Origin: Thiocapsa sp. UBA6158
Lineage (GTDB): Bacteria > Pseudomonadota > Gammaproteobacteria > Chromatiales > Chromatiaceae
DNA: 64,000 nt
NCBI RefSeq assembly: GCF_002423035.1
Contig: NZ_DIUM01000030.1
Location: 1-64,000, forward strand
Reading direction: 5' to 3'
In this document: positions 34,637-43,371 of the stretch, piece by piece
Numbering within the stretch: the stretch's first letter is position 1
Layout of the letters: each line of letters opens with the position of its first letter
Translations under genes and position numbers: made by a program
The notes under the pieces: model-generated
Databases searched by the model: none
What the model was told of the DNA's origin: nothing
The model's input: the letters and a program-made list of their open reading frames with translations, nothing else

Positions 34637-34718
34637 ACCGCGTCCAGAGCGAGATGCTCAATTTTCGAGTGAGCTCGACGTTTGGTGCATCCTCAGCCCT
34701 TAGCTGAGACGCGGTTTA
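34634..34718 (+). repeat. Composite repeat family, left module only (copy C)
   Basis: An 85-bp module from TAAACCGCGTCCAGAGCG to GACGCGGTTTA, nearly identical to the left module at 51428 (both share GAGCTCGACGTTTGG or GAACTCGACGTTTGG in the middle). Its first three bases are the TAA stop of the preceding gene. No right module follows. Confidence 0.85.
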
Positions 34719-34815
34719 GGAGGGTAAACGCGTTTTTGTTTTTCAGTCCTCCAAAACTCGCCAGGTATAAGTCGCCTGGTCGTCGCGAGCGTGGTCTCCG
34801 AGAAAAGCGCGTAGG

Positions 34816-35706
34816 TCACGAAAGGCGAGGTTTATAGGCGACGGCGAGCACATAGTCCAAACCGCCGTAAACGCTCTCGGCGCTCATGCCGAGTGCGAGT
34901 CGGGCCGGGAGTCGGGTCGCCGGATGGAGTCGATCGAGCGTTTCCGGGTGTCTCGACAGGTAGTCGTGCAGGGGGGTATAGACGCGATCGCGGATGGAGG
35001 CAACCTCGACATCTCCGAAACCGCAGGCTTCGAGCCTCTCCGCGTAGATGTCGCGTCTGTAGACGTTTTCGGCGGGGATCGCGAACTTGCTCGCGACCAG
35101 ACCCCAGGACCAGCGCTGTTTGAGGCGGGTAAGCCAGTCGTCGGACAAGGGCATGGGGATGATGTCGGCCGTGACCAATCGGCCGCCCGGACGCAGGACG
35201 CGAAAGGCTTCCTCGAAGAAGCGCTCTCGGGTCTTGAAGTGGAATGCGCACTCGAGGGCGACGACCGTGTCGACTGAATCCGACGGCAGCGGCATGTCCG
35301 TGGCCGATCCTTCACGCAGATCGATGCGCTCTTCGAGACCGAGGTCTCTGACCCGCCCGCGTGCGACGGCCACCTGGGAGGCGGTGATGTTCAGGCCCTG
35401 GATATGATCGGGCGCGTAGGTCCGAAGCCAGTAGATGTCTTGGTCGGCGAAACCGAAGCCGACGTCGAGCACCCGATCGCCCGGGCCCATCGATGCGCGC
35501 TCCGCCACCAAGGCGGCGAGCGCTTGGCAGGCTTCGTCCAGCGTCTGCTCCGCGCTCCAGTAGCCCAGATTGAGATAGAGCCCGTTCTCGGTGGCGACGT
35601 CGGTCGACAAGAGATCGTAGACGCGGGTGACGTCCCACGACCCGAAGGGGTTGTAGAGCCAATCGAGATAGGCGAGATGCCGTCGAAACGGCCGGGCTGT
35701 CGACAT
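34816..35706 (-). CDS. Class I SAM-dependent methyltransferase
   Basis: A 296-aa small-molecule methyltransferase. Motif I is VLDVGFGFADQD, motif post-I GLNITASQVAVARGR, and motif II VALECAFHFKTRERFFEEAFRVLRPGG. The N-terminal ENGLYLNLGYW cap and overall pattern resemble sugar-, sterol- or glycine-methyltransferases of the UbiE/SDMT type. The ATG at 35706 is chosen because sequence before it is low-complexity. The substrate is unknown. It ends 97 bp from the repeat at 34634-34718. Confidence 0.85.
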   Translation of the reverse strand: MSTARPFRRHLAYLDWLYNPFGSWDVTRVYDLLSTDVATENGLYLNLGYWSAEQTLDEACQALAALVAERASMGPGDRVLDVGFGFADQDIYWLRTYAPDHIQGLNITASQVAVARGRVRDLGLEERIDLREGSATDMPLPSDSVDTVVALECAFHFKTRERFFEEAFRVLRPGGRLVTADIIPMPLSDDWLTRLKQRWSWGLVASKFAIPAENVYRRDIYAERLEACGFGDVEVASIRDRVYTPLHDYLSRHPETLDRLHPATRLPARLALGMSAESVYGGLDYVLAVAYKPRLS

Positions 35707-35829
35707 GGAGGATGACCTGCTGGTGGCTGAGGTTTGCCGGACGGCGGTGCTTGTACCGAGCGCGCGCAAGGCGCGAGGTTCGGCACTCGGCACGTCTGCC
35801 GGCGTTGTACTTCCTACCGTCGGCGCAAT

Positions 35830-37905
35830 CTACGGGGTTGGATTCAAGACGTCGCCGAGTGATTCGGTCGGCGTCTCGCACTCTGTGCCTCGGCAGCGGT
35901 AGATGCGCGGGCGATCGCCGGGCACCATGGCGGCGAGCGTGCCGGGGAGATGGCTCTCCTCGACGGGGATACCCAGCACAAAACGACGCGGTCGGTAGCC
36001 GCGTTGGGCCTCTCGGCGCCAGGCGTCGAGACGCTCGTCGCCGGCGCGGATCACCAGGGTCTCGGGCGGATCGAGCCACTCGTCGAGCGCAAAGAGGAGT
36101 GTGGCGTGGGCATAGGGCATGCGGCCGATCGACTCGGCCGCCAGCTTCAAGGCCCGTTCGGCCGCGGCGAGATAGCGCGGCTCGCCGACGAGATGGCCGA
36201 GGCGCTGGAGTGCCGTGGCGGCGATCCCGTTGCCGGACGGGAGTGCCTCGTCGCCGAGCGGTTTGGTGCGGTGGATCAGTGTCTCGTGATCGCGGCCGGT
36301 GAACCAGAAGCCGCCCTCGATCGGGTCCTCGAACTGCTCCAGGAGCACTTCGGCCAGCGAGAGTGCAAAGTCGAGATCAGCTCGTGACCAGCGTGTCTGC
36401 AAGAGTTCCAGAAGCGCATCAAGCAGGTTGGCATAGTCGTCGAGATAGGCGTTCAGATGGGCAGTGCCGTCCTTGTAGGTCGCGAACAGCCGACCCTCGC
36501 GCCAGAGTGTGGCGCGGATGAAGGCGAGGGCCTGCTCGGCGGACTCCAGATAATCGGGCCGATCGAAGGTGCGCGCGGCACGCGCCATGCCTTTGATCAT
36601 GAGCGCGTTCCAAGCGGTGAGAACCTTCTCGTCCCGGCCGGGGCGTACGCGGCGCTCGCGCGCCACATAGAGTGTCGCGCGTGCAGCGGCGAGCAGTGCC
36701 TGCACCCGCGCCGGCTCCAATCCGAGATCACCGGCGACAGCCTCGGGCCTGCGATAACCGTGCAGATGCCAGCGGCCGTCGAAGTTGGCCGGGCGATCCA
36801 GACCGTAGACGGCGGCGAACGGAGCATATTCGGCGGGTGCGAGCAGGGCCTGGATCGCGTCGCGATCCCAGACATAAAATTTTCCTTCCTCGCCCTCGCT
36901 GTCGGCGTCCAGGCTGGACCAGTAGCCGCCCTCCGGGGACTGCATCTCGCGCAGCACCCAGTCCGCCGTCATGACGGCCGCATCCCGAAACAGCGGATCC
37001 TCCGTCACGGCGAAGGCATCGCAGCAAAGTGCGAGGAGCGGGCCGTTGTCGTAGAGCATCTTCTCGAAGTGCGGGATCATCCAACGCGTATCGACCGAAT
37101 AGCGATAGAAACCACCGCCGAGCTGATCGGTCAGTCCGCCGCGAATCATCCGCTCAAGCGTCCAAAGGGCCTTCCGGAGCGCCGAGCGATCAGGCGCGAC
37201 GGCCTCCGAATCGCCCGCCGAGTGCCGGAGCAGAAGCTCCAGATTGGTCGGATGCGGAAACTTGGGTGCATCGCCGAATCCGCCGTGCTCGGTGTCGAAG
37301 CTCTCGTCGAGCTGCTGCAGTGCCGCATCGATCACCGAGCGCTCGGGCAGCGCGTCCGAGGCACTCGGCTCCAGCTCTGCAAGGGCCGCCATCAAGCTTT
37401 CGTTTTGCGACTCGATCGCCGTCTTCTGCTCGCGATAGGCCCGCTCGATACCCTGCATCAGCTGCTTGAACGCCGGAAGGCCGTGACGCGGCTCGCGCGG
37501 GAAATAGGTCCCGGCGAAGAAAGGTTTCTGATCGTTCGGCATCAGAAACACCGTCAGCGGCCAACCGCCGGGGCGTCGCGCAAGCAGCTGGTGTGCGGTC
37601 TGATAGATCTTGTCGAGATCCGGGCGCTCCTCCCGATCGACCTTGATGTTGACGAAGAGACGGTTCATCAGCTCCGCCGTGCCCACGTCCTCGAAGGACT
37701 CATGGGCCATGACATGACACCAGTGACACGCCGAATAGCCGATCGAGAGCAGGATGGGCCGATCCGTCGCGCGCGCCAGGGCAAGCGCCTCCTCGCACCA
37801 AGGCCACCAATCCACGGGGTTGTGCGCGTGCTGTCGGAGATAAGGACTGGTGGTTCCAGCAAGACGGTTGGCATGGCCGGTCGGTGACGGATGGGCGTTC
37901 GACAT
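35830..37905 (-). CDS. DUF255 thioredoxin-fold protein (YyaL/SPATA20 family)
   Basis: A 691-aa protein with an N-terminal thioredoxin-like domain (about residues 10-170) holding a CxxC centre in YSACHWCHVMAHESF and a long C-terminal (alpha/alpha)6-barrel domain resembling N-acylglucosamine 2-epimerases (GGFYRYSVDTRWMIPHFEKM). Near-universal family of uncertain function. GGAGG 7 bases before the ATG at 37905 fixes the start. It lies 124 bp upstream of the methyltransferase gene on the same strand. Confidence 0.9.
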   Translation of the reverse strand: MSNAHPSPTGHANRLAGTTSPYLRQHAHNPVDWWPWCEEALALARATDRPILLSIGYSACHWCHVMAHESFEDVGTAELMNRLFVNIKVDREERPDLDKIYQTAHQLLARRPGGWPLTVFLMPNDQKPFFAGTYFPREPRHGLPAFKQLMQGIERAYREQKTAIESQNESLMAALAELEPSASDALPERSVIDAALQQLDESFDTEHGGFGDAPKFPHPTNLELLLRHSAGDSEAVAPDRSALRKALWTLERMIRGGLTDQLGGGFYRYSVDTRWMIPHFEKMLYDNGPLLALCCDAFAVTEDPLFRDAAVMTADWVLREMQSPEGGYWSSLDADSEGEEGKFYVWDRDAIQALLAPAEYAPFAAVYGLDRPANFDGRWHLHGYRRPEAVAGDLGLEPARVQALLAAARATLYVARERRVRPGRDEKVLTAWNALMIKGMARAARTFDRPDYLESAEQALAFIRATLWREGRLFATYKDGTAHLNAYLDDYANLLDALLELLQTRWSRADLDFALSLAEVLLEQFEDPIEGGFWFTGRDHETLIHRTKPLGDEALPSGNGIAATALQRLGHLVGEPRYLAAAERALKLAAESIGRMPYAHATLLFALDEWLDPPETLVIRAGDERLDAWRREAQRGYRPRRFVLGIPVEESHLPGTLAAMVPGDRPRIYRCRGTECETPTESLGDVLNPTP

Positions 37906-37980
37906 GGCTGATCCTCCGGGCATGGGTCGCAACTGATAGGCGGGCTCCGTGCGCTGTCAGCTGTCTCGACATCAGCGCCT

Positions 37981-38060
37981 TAGGTTGTCCCGAGCGGTGC
38001 GGGGCACAAACGCAACCAAACCTCGGCGCAAGTGGTGTCGCCTATCGTCAGCACAACCTA
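37981..38060. repeat. Hairpin element with TAGGTTGT / ACAACCTA ends
   Basis: An 80-bp stretch bounded by TAGGTTGT and ACAACCTA, with further internal pairing potential. Related half-elements are the inverted repeat at 34037-34065 and GTGCTGACGACAGG followed by GCACAACCT at 52965-52988. It lies in the 322-bp divergent gap (37906-38227) between the DUF255 gene and rlmI. Confidence 0.6.
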
Positions 38061-38075
38061 CGAGCTGATAGCTTA

Positions 38076-38108
38076 CGGCTGGCGGCTGGCGGCTGCCGGC
38101 TGCCGGCT
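38076..38108. repeat. Heptanucleotide array, GGCGGCT / GCCGGCT units
   Basis: Two GGCGGCT and two GCCGGCT units plus a partial unit, in the same gap as the TAGGTTGT element. The flank GAGCTGATAGC resembles the flank of the array at 13170. Confidence 0.8.
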
Positions 38109-38227
38109 CATATCGGAACGTGGGTCCCCCCGACTCCCCTTTCCATGCCCCGACCGACCTCGGCCGGTTCTGATAGTCTGTCACCGCGCGAGACGACGAG
38201 CGCCCAGACACCACAGGACACGCGATC

Positions 38228-39424
38228 ATGAAGACCCAACCCCTCATCCTGAGCAAAGACCAGGAACGCCGCCTCATCGCCGGACACTGCTGGATCTACA
38301 GCAACGAGGTCGATACCAAGGCCACGCCGCTGAAGGATCTCCAGCCGGGCCAGCCGGTCGCGATCCGCAGCGACCATGATCGCTGGATCGGCCACGGCTA
38401 CGCGAATCCGCACTCCTTGATCTGCGCCCGCGTGGTCAGCCGCGATCCGACACAGCCACTGAGCCCGACACTGTGGCTGAAGCGTATCCACGATGCGCTC
38501 GCCCTGCGCGAGCGGCTTTACACGCGCCCCTTCTATCGACTGATCTTCGGGGAAAGCGACGGCATGCCGGGCCTGGTCGTCGACCGCTACGGGGATCTGC
38601 TCGCCGTGCAGATCACCACCGCCGGGATGGAACGGGTGCAGGGCGAGATCCTGGCCGCACTCGAGCAGGTGCTGCGCCCCAAGGCGATCGTACTGCGCAA
38701 CGACACCTCGGTGCGCGAGATGGAGGGCCTGACCCAGGGCGTCGAGGTCATCCTGGGTTCGCCCGAGGACACCCTGCCCCTGATCGAGAACGACCTGGAG
38801 TTCCTCGTCTCGCCCCTGACCGGCCAGAAGACCGGCTGGTTCTTCGACCAAGCCGAGAACCGTACCCGACTGGCACGCTACGGTGTGGGCCGGCGCGTCC
38901 TGGATGTCTGCAGCTATATCGGTGCTTGGGGTCTGCGTGCCGCGGCGCTGGGCGCCGAGCAGGTCGTCTGTGTCGACAGCTCGTTGCCGGCACTCGAGCG
39001 GGTCGCCGACAATGCCGCACGCAATCGGCTGGCGGAGCGCGTCCAGGGCCGACACGGCGATGCCTTCGAGGTCCTGCGCGCACTGCGCGAGGAGGACGCC
39101 CGTTTCGACACAGTGCTCCTCGACCCGCCCGCCTTCATCAAGCGACGCAAGGACGAAAAGGACGGGGTTCAGGCGTATCTGAGGCTCAATCGACTCGGGA
39201 TGGAGCTCCTGGAGCCGGGCGGCCTGCTGGTGACCTCCTCGTGCTCCTTCCACATGGGTCGCGACGTCTTCGTGCGGACCGTTCAGCAGGCGGCACGCCG
39301 CGCCGGACGCACCCTGCAGCTCTTGGAGACCGGACAGCAGGGACCGGACCATCCGGTGCATCCGGCGATCCCGGAGACCGCCTATCTCAAGACGCTCTTT
39401 TTCCGCGTCCTTCCCGAGTTCTGA
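38228..39424 (+). CDS. rlmI: 23S rRNA (cytosine1962-C5)-methyltransferase
   Basis: SAM-dependent rRNA methyltransferase of the RlmI (YccW) family. An N-terminal PUA domain (about 1-75), an EEHEA-like middle part, then the Rossmann domain with VLDVCSYIGAWGLRAAALGA and the motif IV LLDPPAFIKRRKD; the catalytic Cys is in TSSCSFHM. 398 aa, standard length. It is followed at once by a terminator-like hairpin, so it is probably monocistronic. Confidence 0.93.
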   Translation: MKTQPLILSKDQERRLIAGHCWIYSNEVDTKATPLKDLQPGQPVAIRSDHDRWIGHGYANPHSLICARVVSRDPTQPLSPTLWLKRIHDALALRERLYTRPFYRLIFGESDGMPGLVVDRYGDLLAVQITTAGMERVQGEILAALEQVLRPKAIVLRNDTSVREMEGLTQGVEVILGSPEDTLPLIENDLEFLVSPLTGQKTGWFFDQAENRTRLARYGVGRRVLDVCSYIGAWGLRAAALGAEQVVCVDSSLPALERVADNAARNRLAERVQGRHGDAFEVLRALREEDARFDTVLLDPPAFIKRRKDEKDGVQAYLRLNRLGMELLEPGGLLVTSSCSFHMGRDVFVRTVQQAARRAGRTLQLLETGQQGPDHPVHPAIPETAYLKTLFFRVLPEF

Positions 39425-39429
39425 TCGGC

Positions 39430-39456
39430 GATCCCGGGGCTCGGCTCGGGATTTTC
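39430..39456 (+). terminator. Rho-independent terminator after rlmI
   Basis: GATCCCG pairs with CGGGAT around a GC-rich loop, followed by TTTTC, 5 bp after the rlmI stop. Confidence 0.7.
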
Positions 39457-39572
39457 AGATCGAAAAATCGACAAACAAGATGGCGTTTTCTCATGCGGTT
39501 ACCTACACTTTCGCGTGTTGCTGTTGAGCACGGCCGACGCCGTGGCGCCCTTCCAGACACCGGATCAGACCC

Positions 39573-40175
39573 ATGCACACCGACGCGAAAGACCCCATGA
39601 CCGCCATCGCCCGGCACCCTACCCGCCGACCCGCGCAGGGTGCGCATCCGGCCCGATACCTGCTGGCAGCGCTCGCCGTTGCTGGGGCGTTGGGATTCGC
39701 CGGATGCAGCAGCGCACCGAAGATGGCGACGGTCGAGCCGAGCCATGCGGACAAAGTCGTCGTCAAGAAATCGCAGCGCAAGCTCGAGCTGCACAACAAC
39801 GGACGGGTGATCCGCGAATACCGGATCGCGCTCGGCGGCTCACCGGACGGTCACAAGTTTCGCGAGGGAGACCAGCGCACTCCGATCGGCGACTATTTGC
39901 TCAACTGGCGCAACCCGAACAGCAACTTCTACAAGTCGATCCACATCTCCTACCCGAACGAACGCGACAAGCTCGTCAGTCGCTCGCTCGGTTATTCCAA
40001 TCCGGGTGGGATGATCATGATTCACGGGCTGCCCAATTACATCCAGTCCGAGGCGCTGCGTCAGCAATACGCGAACCGAGACTGGACACAGGGCTGCATC
40101 GCGGTGCAGAACCACGAGATCGACGAGATCTGGTCGATGGTGCGCGACGGCACGCCGATCAAGATCCTGCCGTAG
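39573..40175 (+). CDS. L,D-transpeptidase (YkuD) lipoprotein
   Basis: A 200-aa cell-wall enzyme of the YkuD family, forming or editing peptide cross-links in peptidoglycan. The lipobox is GFAGC (lipid Cys at residue 45), then the YkuD domain with KKSQRKLELHNNGRVI, TPIGDYLLNW, the His motif MIHGLPN and the active-site motif WTQGCIAVQNHEI with catalytic Cys. The start may be the ATG at 39597 instead; neither has a strong ribosome site. The TAG stop overlaps a heptamer array. Confidence 0.9.
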   Translation: MHTDAKDPMTAIARHPTRRPAQGAHPARYLLAALAVAGALGFAGCSSAPKMATVEPSHADKVVVKKSQRKLELHNNGRVIREYRIALGGSPDGHKFREGDQRTPIGDYLLNWRNPNSNFYKSIHISYPNERDKLVSRSLGYSNPGGMIMIHGLPNYIQSEALRQQYANRDWTQGCIAVQNHEIDEIWSMVRDGTPIKILP

Positions 40176-40201
40176 CCGCCAGCCGCCAGCCGCCAGCCGC
40201 C
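40174..40201. repeat. Heptanucleotide tandem array, 4 units of AGCCGCC
   Basis: Four exact AGCCGCC units; the first shares two bases with the TAG stop codon of the L,D-transpeptidase gene, exactly the arrangement seen at 15206. Confidence 0.88.
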
Positions 40202-40300
40202 AGGTCAGTGTAGTCCGGAAGATTGCACGGAAAACCCGTGCATGCCGGTCGATCTCGGTCGAACGCCGATCATACGTCGGGATCATCGACCCAAAAAGCC

Positions 40301-40321
40301 GGAGGCTGGAGGCCGGAGGCT
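40301..40321. repeat. Heptanucleotide array, 3 units of GGAGGCY
   Basis: GGAGGCT, GGAGGCC, GGAGGCT: the complementary form of AGCCTCC. It lies 21 bp before the minE stop, in the gap between convergent L,D-transpeptidase and minE. Confidence 0.75.
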
Positions 40322-40342
40322 GCGGGCCTCGCCCGCCCGCCC

Positions 40343-40612
40343 TCAGATCCGTCCCTCGGCCGTATCCGGCAGGACGATATTGAGCTCGAGGACCTCATGA
40401 CTGTCCTCCTGCTCGTATTTCACGGAGACGGCGTTCATATCCACCTCCACATACTTGCGGATGACCTCGAGGATCTCCTGCTGCAGCTTGGGGAGATAAG
40501 AGGGACGGCCACGCTGCGTGCGATCGTGGGCCACCAGGATCTGCAGCCGCTCCTTGGCTACATTTGCGGAACCCTTCGGTCGCGAGGAGCGGAAGTAGTC
40601 GAGTAAGCCCAT
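40343..40612 (-). CDS. minE: Cell division topological specificity factor MinE
   Basis: Drives pole-to-pole oscillation of MinCD. The N-terminal MinD-binding region contains KGSANVAKERLQILVAHDR, followed by LQQEILEVIRKYVEVD and the dimer domain. 89 aa, normal. It lies 3 bp after minD on the same strand. Confidence 0.96.
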   Translation of the reverse strand: MGLLDYFRSSRPKGSANVAKERLQILVAHDRTQRGRPSYLPKLQQEILEVIRKYVEVDMNAVSVKYEQEDSHEVLELNIVLPDTAEGRI

Positions 40613-40615
40613 AGG

Positions 40616-41425
40616 TCAGCCTCTGAAAAAGCGCTTCAGGAAGCCCTTCTTCTCCACTTGGAGAAAACGGTGCGGCACCTCGTCGCCCAGATAGCGAGCA
40701 ACCGTATCGGCATACGCCTTGCCGGCATCGCTCTCCCGATCGAGGACCACGGGGACTCCGGAGTTGGATGCGGTCAGGACGGATTTCGACTCAGGGATGA
40801 CGCCGATCAAGGTCAGCGACAGGATCTCCTGCACGTCGTCCACACTCAACATCTCGCCCTTCTCGACGCGCGCCGGATCGTAGCGGGTGAGCAGCAGAAA
40901 TTCGCGGATCGGCTCCTCGTTGGACTCGGCCCGGCGCGACTTGCTCGAGAGGATACCCAGCATGCGGTCGGAGTCCCGCACCGAGGAGACCTCGGGATTG
41001 GTCACCACGATGGCATCGTCGGCATAGTACATGGCCATGGTCGCGCCGTGCTCGATGCCGGCCGGCGAGTCGCAGACAATGAAGTCGTAACCGTGGGCGA
41101 GCTCCTCGAGCACCCGACCCACACCCTCCTTGGTCAGCGCATCCTTGTCGCGGGTCTGAGAGGCCGGCAGCACATAGAGGTTGTCGCAACGCTTGTCGCG
41201 GATCAGGGCCTGGTTGAGGTTGGCCTCCTGATTGATGACATTGACGAAATCGTAGACGACACGGCGCTCGCAACCCATGATGAGATCAAGGTTGCGCAGG
41301 CCCACATCGAAGTCGATGACAACCGTGCGATGACCGCGTTGCGCCAGTCCCATGGCCAACGCGGCGGACGTGGTCGTTTTGCCGACCCCGCCCTTGCCCG
41401 AGGTGATCACAATAATTCTCGCCAA
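40616..41425 (-). CDS. minD: Septum-site determining ATPase MinD
   Basis: Membrane-bound ATPase that recruits MinC and MinE. Deviant Walker A SGKGGVGKTT (9-18), DFDVGLRNLDLIMGCERR, and the C-terminal amphipathic membrane-targeting helix KKGFLKRFF are present. The start is a TTG at 41425: it yields (M)ARIIVITSGKGG, the family N-terminus, and has GGAGG 7 bases upstream. The longer in-frame start would add 15 unrelated residues. 269 aa. Confidence 0.96.
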   Translation of the reverse strand: MARIIVITSGKGGVGKTTTSAALAMGLAQRGHRTVVIDFDVGLRNLDLIMGCERRVVYDFVNVINQEANLNQALIRDKRCDNLYVLPASQTRDKDALTKEGVGRVLEELAHGYDFIVCDSPAGIEHGATMAMYYADDAIVVTNPEVSSVRDSDRMLGILSSKSRRAESNEEPIREFLLLTRYDPARVEKGEMLSVDDVQEILSLTLIGVIPESKSVLTASNSGVPVVLDRESDAGKAYADTVARYLGDEVPHRFLQVEKKGFLKRFFRG

Positions 41426-41474
41426 AGTAGCCGCCTCCAAAATGGGATGGTCCGTCGCCCAACCCTGCATCGGG

Positions 41475-42266
41475 TCAAAGTTTTTCGATTCTCAGAATCT
41501 TCTGGTCCAGATAGATCTGGACCGGCACGCCGCGCAGCTCCATCGGGATGTTCTCGCTCACCCGGTAATGCCCCGCGACCGACACCAGCTCCGCCTGAAG
41601 GTCTTGGCAAAAGATCCGCGCGTCCGTGTTGCCCTTCATGCCGGCCAGCGCACGACCGCGCAACGGACCGTAGACATGGATGTTGCCGTCGGCCATCAGC
41701 TCAGCGCCCGAGCTCACCGCGGCGATGATGGACAGATCTCCGCCGGCGGCGTAGACGCGTTGCCCCGAGCGCACCGGGCGGGTCACCAAGGTGAAGGCCG
41801 CACCGGCTCCTGCACGCGGGATTGGCGCGGGCTCGCCTTGCTGCACCGACGGCGCGGCCGCCGCTGGGGCGCTCGGCGCGGGCTCCTCGGGCACGATGGC
41901 GCGCTCGGTACGCGTCGCGCGGGTCTCGTGCTCGCCGAGGATCGCCAGCTCCATCGCCTCGGCAGCCTCGTTCTGGGCCTTGTTGCCGCCGCGCACGCCG
42001 AATGGAATCATGCCGTAGCCGCGCAGCAAACCGACCAAGAGCGGAAACTCGACCTTGGCACCGCCTTCGGGGAAGGCGCTCAGATCGATCACGACGGGCG
42101 TATTGCGAAAAAACTCCGGCGCCTGCTCGACCCGGGCACCCAGCTCGGCGGCGACCGCCTCGATATCGGCCTCGAGCAGACGAATGATCGGCAGGGTGAA
42201 ACCGGCCGCCTTGAGCTCGAAGACGGCGGGGCGATCCCCGACAGACGTGCGTTGATACCCTGCCAT
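41475..42266 (-). CDS. minC: Septum-site inhibitor MinC
   Basis: Inhibits FtsZ assembly away from midcell. N-terminal FtsZ-binding domain (1-100), an Ala/Pro-rich linker (about 125-155), and the C-terminal beta-helix with VRSGQRVYAAGGDLSIIAAV and IHVYGPLRGRALAG. 263 aa. It heads minCDE on the minus strand, 49 bp before minD. Confidence 0.95.
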   Translation of the reverse strand: MAGYQRTSVGDRPAVFELKAAGFTLPIIRLLEADIEAVAAELGARVEQAPEFFRNTPVVIDLSAFPEGGAKVEFPLLVGLLRGYGMIPFGVRGGNKAQNEAAEAMELAILGEHETRATRTERAIVPEEPAPSAPAAAAPSVQQGEPAPIPRAGAGAAFTLVTRPVRSGQRVYAAGGDLSIIAAVSSGAELMADGNIHVYGPLRGRALAGMKGNTDARIFCQDLQAELVSVAGHYRVSENIPMELRGVPVQIYLDQKILRIEKL

Positions 42267-42380
42267 GTTGCTGCTTTCGGGGCAAACGCCCGTCGATCTC
42301 CGCTGGAATGAATCACAAGGTCGCCGTTCGGCGACGACGTCAAGACCCTACACGTACCGCGCGCTACCCCGCAACAAGGA

Positions 42381-42725
42381 TCAGCCGGGTGGCCACTGCA
42401 TGGGGCGCCCGCCCAGGATATGCAGGTGCAGGTGATACACCGTCTGCCCGGCCGCCGCGTTGCAGTTGATCAAGGTCCGGTAGCCGCTGCGCGCGATCCC
42501 CTCCTGCTCGGCGATCTTGGCCGCGGCCAGGAACAGCTTGCCGATCAGCACGGCATCCTCGGGCTGCACCTCGTTGAGGGTCGGAATCGGCTTGCGCGGG
42601 ATCACCAGGATATGGGTCGGCGCTTGCGGGTGGAGGTCTCGGAAAGCGACCAGGTCGTCGTCCTCATAGACGATGTCGGCCGAGACTTCGCCTGCGGCGA
42701 TCTTGCCGAAAATGGTATCAGACAT
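42381..42725 (-). CDS. hinT: HIT-family nucleotide phosphoramidase HinT
   Basis: Histidine-triad hydrolase of AMP-lysine-type phosphoramidates. The triad is YHLHLHILGG; IVYEDDDLVAFRDLHPQAPTH and ILVIPRKPI are conserved. 114 aa. Same strand as recR and minC but with gaps of 34 and 114 bp. Confidence 0.95.
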   Translation of the reverse strand: MSDTIFGKIAAGEVSADIVYEDDDLVAFRDLHPQAPTHILVIPRKPIPTLNEVQPEDAVLIGKLFLAAAKIAEQEGIARSGYRTLINCNAAAGQTVYHLHLHILGGRPMQWPPG

Positions 42726-42759
42726 CGTTGCAATCCGCTCCGTTCAGAAACCAGTGGTG

Positions 42760-43356
42760 TCAGAGTCGGCGCCGACCATTGAAGGCCAACGCCAGCGTGC
42801 CGCCGTCCAAATATTCGAGCTCTCCGCCCAGCGGGACACCGTGGGCGATGCGCGTCGCGCTCACACCGTGCCGATCGGCGGACTCGGCAATGAAGTGTGC
42901 CGTCGCACTCCCCTCCACGGTCGGGCTGATGGCGAGGATGACCTCGCGGACCTCCCCGCCCTGTAGACGCGCGTCGAGCGAGTCCAGGCCAAGCTCCTCC
43001 GGGCCGATCCCGTCGAGCGGCGAGAGCCGCCCGCCGAGCACGAAATAAAGTCCGCGAAAGTCCGTCGCCTGCTCGATCGCCAGAATCTCGGACGGCTGCT
43101 CGACCACGCACAGGAGTGCAGCGTCGCGATGCGGGTTGGTGCAGAGCGCACACAGATCCTGCTCGGTCAGGGTCCGGCAGCGGCGACAGCGCCGAATCCG
43201 GATCATGGCATCGGCCATGATCCGCGCCAGACGCGCCCCGCCCTCACGATCGCGCTCGAGCAGGTGGAAGGCGATACGCTGCGCCGACTTGGGTCCGACC
43301 CCGGGCAGGCACCGCAAGGCATCGATCAATTGACCGAGAAGCGGGCGCTCGGACAT
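42760..43356 (-). CDS. recR: Recombination mediator RecR
   Basis: DNA-binding ring protein of the RecFOR pathway. It has a helix-hairpin-helix (LPGVGPKSAQRIAFHLL), a four-Cys zinc finger (CRRCRTL then DLCALC) and a Toprim domain (LCVVEQPSEILAIE, YFVLGGRLSPLDGIGPEEL). 198 aa. It follows ybaB by 15 bp in the conserved dnaX-ybaB-recR order. Confidence 0.97.
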   Translation of the reverse strand: MSERPLLGQLIDALRCLPGVGPKSAQRIAFHLLERDREGGARLARIMADAMIRIRRCRRCRTLTEQDLCALCTNPHRDAALLCVVEQPSEILAIEQATDFRGLYFVLGGRLSPLDGIGPEELGLDSLDARLQGGEVREVILAISPTVEGSATAHFIAESADRHGVSATRIAHGVPLGGELEYLDGGTLALAFNGRRRL

Positions 43357-43371
43357 GGCAATGGGCCGCGC

